Source: Actinomycetota bacterium
Lineage (GTDB): Bacteria > Actinomycetota > Thermoleophilia > UBA2241
Direction: 5' to 3'
Length of the DNA: 6,117 bases
NCBI GenBank assembly: GCA_012719015.1
Contig: JAAYBE010000266.1
Location: forward strand, 1 to 6,117
Part shown: piece by piece, positions 6,001-6,117 of the stretch
Layout of the letters: each line of letters opens with the position of its first letter
Position numbering within the stretch: the first letter of the stretch is position 1
Position numbers and translations under genes: made by a program
Notes under the pieces: model-generated
What the model was told of the DNA's origin: nothing
The model's input: only the letters and a program-made list of their open reading frames with translations
The model's database searches: none

Positions 6001-6117
6001 GGGCCACGAGCAGCGGCGCGTCGCCCACCAGCGTGAGCCCGTCCCTGGGCGCCTGGAACAGGTGCGCGTGCGACGCGAGGAGGTCGCGGAAGAGGTCCTG
6101 GTCGTCAGCCTGGCCGA
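3062..6117 (-). CDS. Tandem BadF/BcrA/HgdC ATPase plus DUF2229 activase (5' partial)
   Basis: Large ATP-dependent Fe-S activase-related protein, 1017 visible residues. The frame is open to the right edge, so the start lies outside; an internal GTG at 6028 is used here only as residue 1. ATPase domain 1 (to about 245) has VTGSGG (43-48), FEMGGETSK (81-89), DCAAGTGSF with Cys112, AGRCSVFAKSD with Cys151, and the adenosine-type motif IGGVAANAG (201-209). ATPase domain 2 (about 298-558) has MGIDVGSVSTN (301-311), FEIGGQDSK (402-410), EACAAGTGSF with Cys428, GERCTVFMERD with Cys468, and FFQGGTAYNDS (516-526). A linker carries CKGCSNEC (Cys587, 590, 594) and Cys612. Residues about 650-980 form a DUF2229/COG3580-like region with AEPCFPIR (Cys706), SHACPWGQT (Cys747), MTNFKCGPDS (Cys920) and Cys956. 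By analogy to HgdC it should use ATP to drive electrons into an Fe-S acceptor, probably its own DUF2229 part and the overlapping downstream gene product. Physiological substrate unknown. Confidence 0.9.
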   Translation of the reverse strand, partial: GQADDQDLFRDLLASHAHLFQAPRDGLTLVGDAPLLVARYRRIKGSPTEAVEALLAELLAVLPDGSVSGARVTGSGGRLVGAALEASFENEFKAIARGVAALHPETQTVFEMGGETSKFIRLEVDDRGCAGIIDYQTNGDCAAGTGSFMDQQASRLLYDIEDVGDIVLDAGKAASIAGRCSVFAKSDMIHAQQKGYQPPEVLRGLCDAVMRNFKGTIAKGKVIQAPVAFIGGVAANAGAVRSLREAFSLDGDRLFIPEYHTSMGAIGAALLEADLRAAREQAVTGLDVERLPAADFPVAEPLSMDRVIQLSDMARPYEFADDDSVVDVYMGIDVGSVSTNLVVVDDAGEVLKEIYVKTDARPVEVVNKGLADIRDEIGYRINLRGVGTTGSGRELIGELTGADIVTDEITAHKTGADFIGRKIGRRCDTIFEIGGQDSKYISVQDGIVVDFAMNEACAAGTGSFLEEQAEKLGIDIIGEFAELALGSRAPIRLGERCTVFMERDVMAYQQRGARRDDLVAGLALSIVTNYLNRLVRDRHVGDVIFFQGGTAYNDSVAAAFTQVLDKEIIVPPHNGVMGALGMALLARERVQRTGEPTTFRGWDLEQVDYTVLDFVCKGCSNECDVRQFTIEGEKTYWGDKCSDRYRKPAKVDKEPVIEDLIAFREQALMAPYEAARARVPESAPTVGLARAMYNYDRLPFWSAFFAELGLRPVLSPESDKQIREAGVALTVAEPCFPIRVAHGHVQWLLREGVDWVFMPNQVNEETEFEQYNSHACPWGQTLPFVVKAAPGIEPEKEKILYPRVRFRDGREGLLRDFAETAARLGVSRSRVRRAFDAAYAAQDAFRAELREAGARALERLELAGELGIVLVGRPYNMFDKGVNMDIPRKLRKFYGVNVIPLDFLPIRGIDIDPIVPNMFWNYGRKILQAATYVRGHDHLHLIYMTNFKCGPDSYIKHYVREASGKPFLSLQFDEHQNDAGAMTRCEAYLDSKGFLRWWSQEAADEARACREELAGAV
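3080..3087 (-). promoter_or_regulatory. Ribosome binding site inside the upstream gene for the 438-residue cistron
   Basis: GGGAGGAG on the minus strand, seven bases before the GTG at 3070-3072, lies within the last codons of the upstream gene. The site and the 11-base overlap of the two reading frames support separate initiation with translational coupling, rather than a broken single gene. Confidence 0.75.

Noticed and set aside
1..6117. CRISPR arrays, tRNA or rRNA genes, insertion sequences, attachment sites
   Set aside because: No regularly spaced direct repeats, cloverleaf-like segments, rRNA signatures, transposase motifs or terminal inverted repeats with target duplications were seen by reading.

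Overview
The window is high-GC DNA, with G or C at most third codon positions and strong Shine-Dalgarno sites (GGGAGGA types). It carries parts of two long genes cut by the window edges, two complete genes, and a compact pair of very small genes with their own promoter and terminator. The large ATP-dependent Fe-S activase/dehydratase-like protein and the DNA glycosylase without Fe-S cysteines fit an anaerobic or facultatively anaerobic high-GC bacterium. Actinomycetota or a neighbouring phylum is plausible, but the taxonomy is only inferred from composition and gene type.

Layout: 2-634 (+) is the 3' part of a MutY/Nth-type HhH-GPD glycosylase with a C-terminal winged-helix-like region. 666-986 (-) is a complete 106-residue single-domain cupin, convergent with the glycosylase. 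The divergent gap 987-1190 holds a good sigma70-type promoter (TTGACA-17-TATCAT, 1113-1141) firing rightward, plus small inverted repeats. This promoter leads into two 50-codon ORFs, 1191-1343 and 1363-1515, each with a good ribosome binding site. They are followed by a long two-part hairpin with a T-run at 1589-1650. The rest of the window is a leftward operon: an upstream gene at 3062-6117, open at the window's right edge, and a downstream gene at 1756-3072, overlapping by 11 bases.

The leftward operon is the main content. Its first gene has two tandem BadF/BcrA/HgdC-type ASKHA ATPase domains, each with the two cysteines that in HgdC bridge a [4Fe-4S] cluster across a homodimer. These are followed by a Cys-rich linker and a DUF2229 / 2-hydroxyacyl-CoA dehydratase-like region. 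The second gene is a further DUF2229/HgdB-like, cysteine-containing domain. In many anaerobes these parts form one polypeptide of about 1400 residues; here the last part is a separate, translationally coupled cistron. By analogy to HgdC/HgdAB and BcrABCD, the system should couple ATP hydrolysis to low-potential electron transfer into an Fe-S protein, but the physiological substrate of this family is not known to me and nothing else in the window reveals it.

The least explained piece is the small-protein operon at 1113-1650: two short ORFs I do not recognise, between a clear promoter and a clear terminator.
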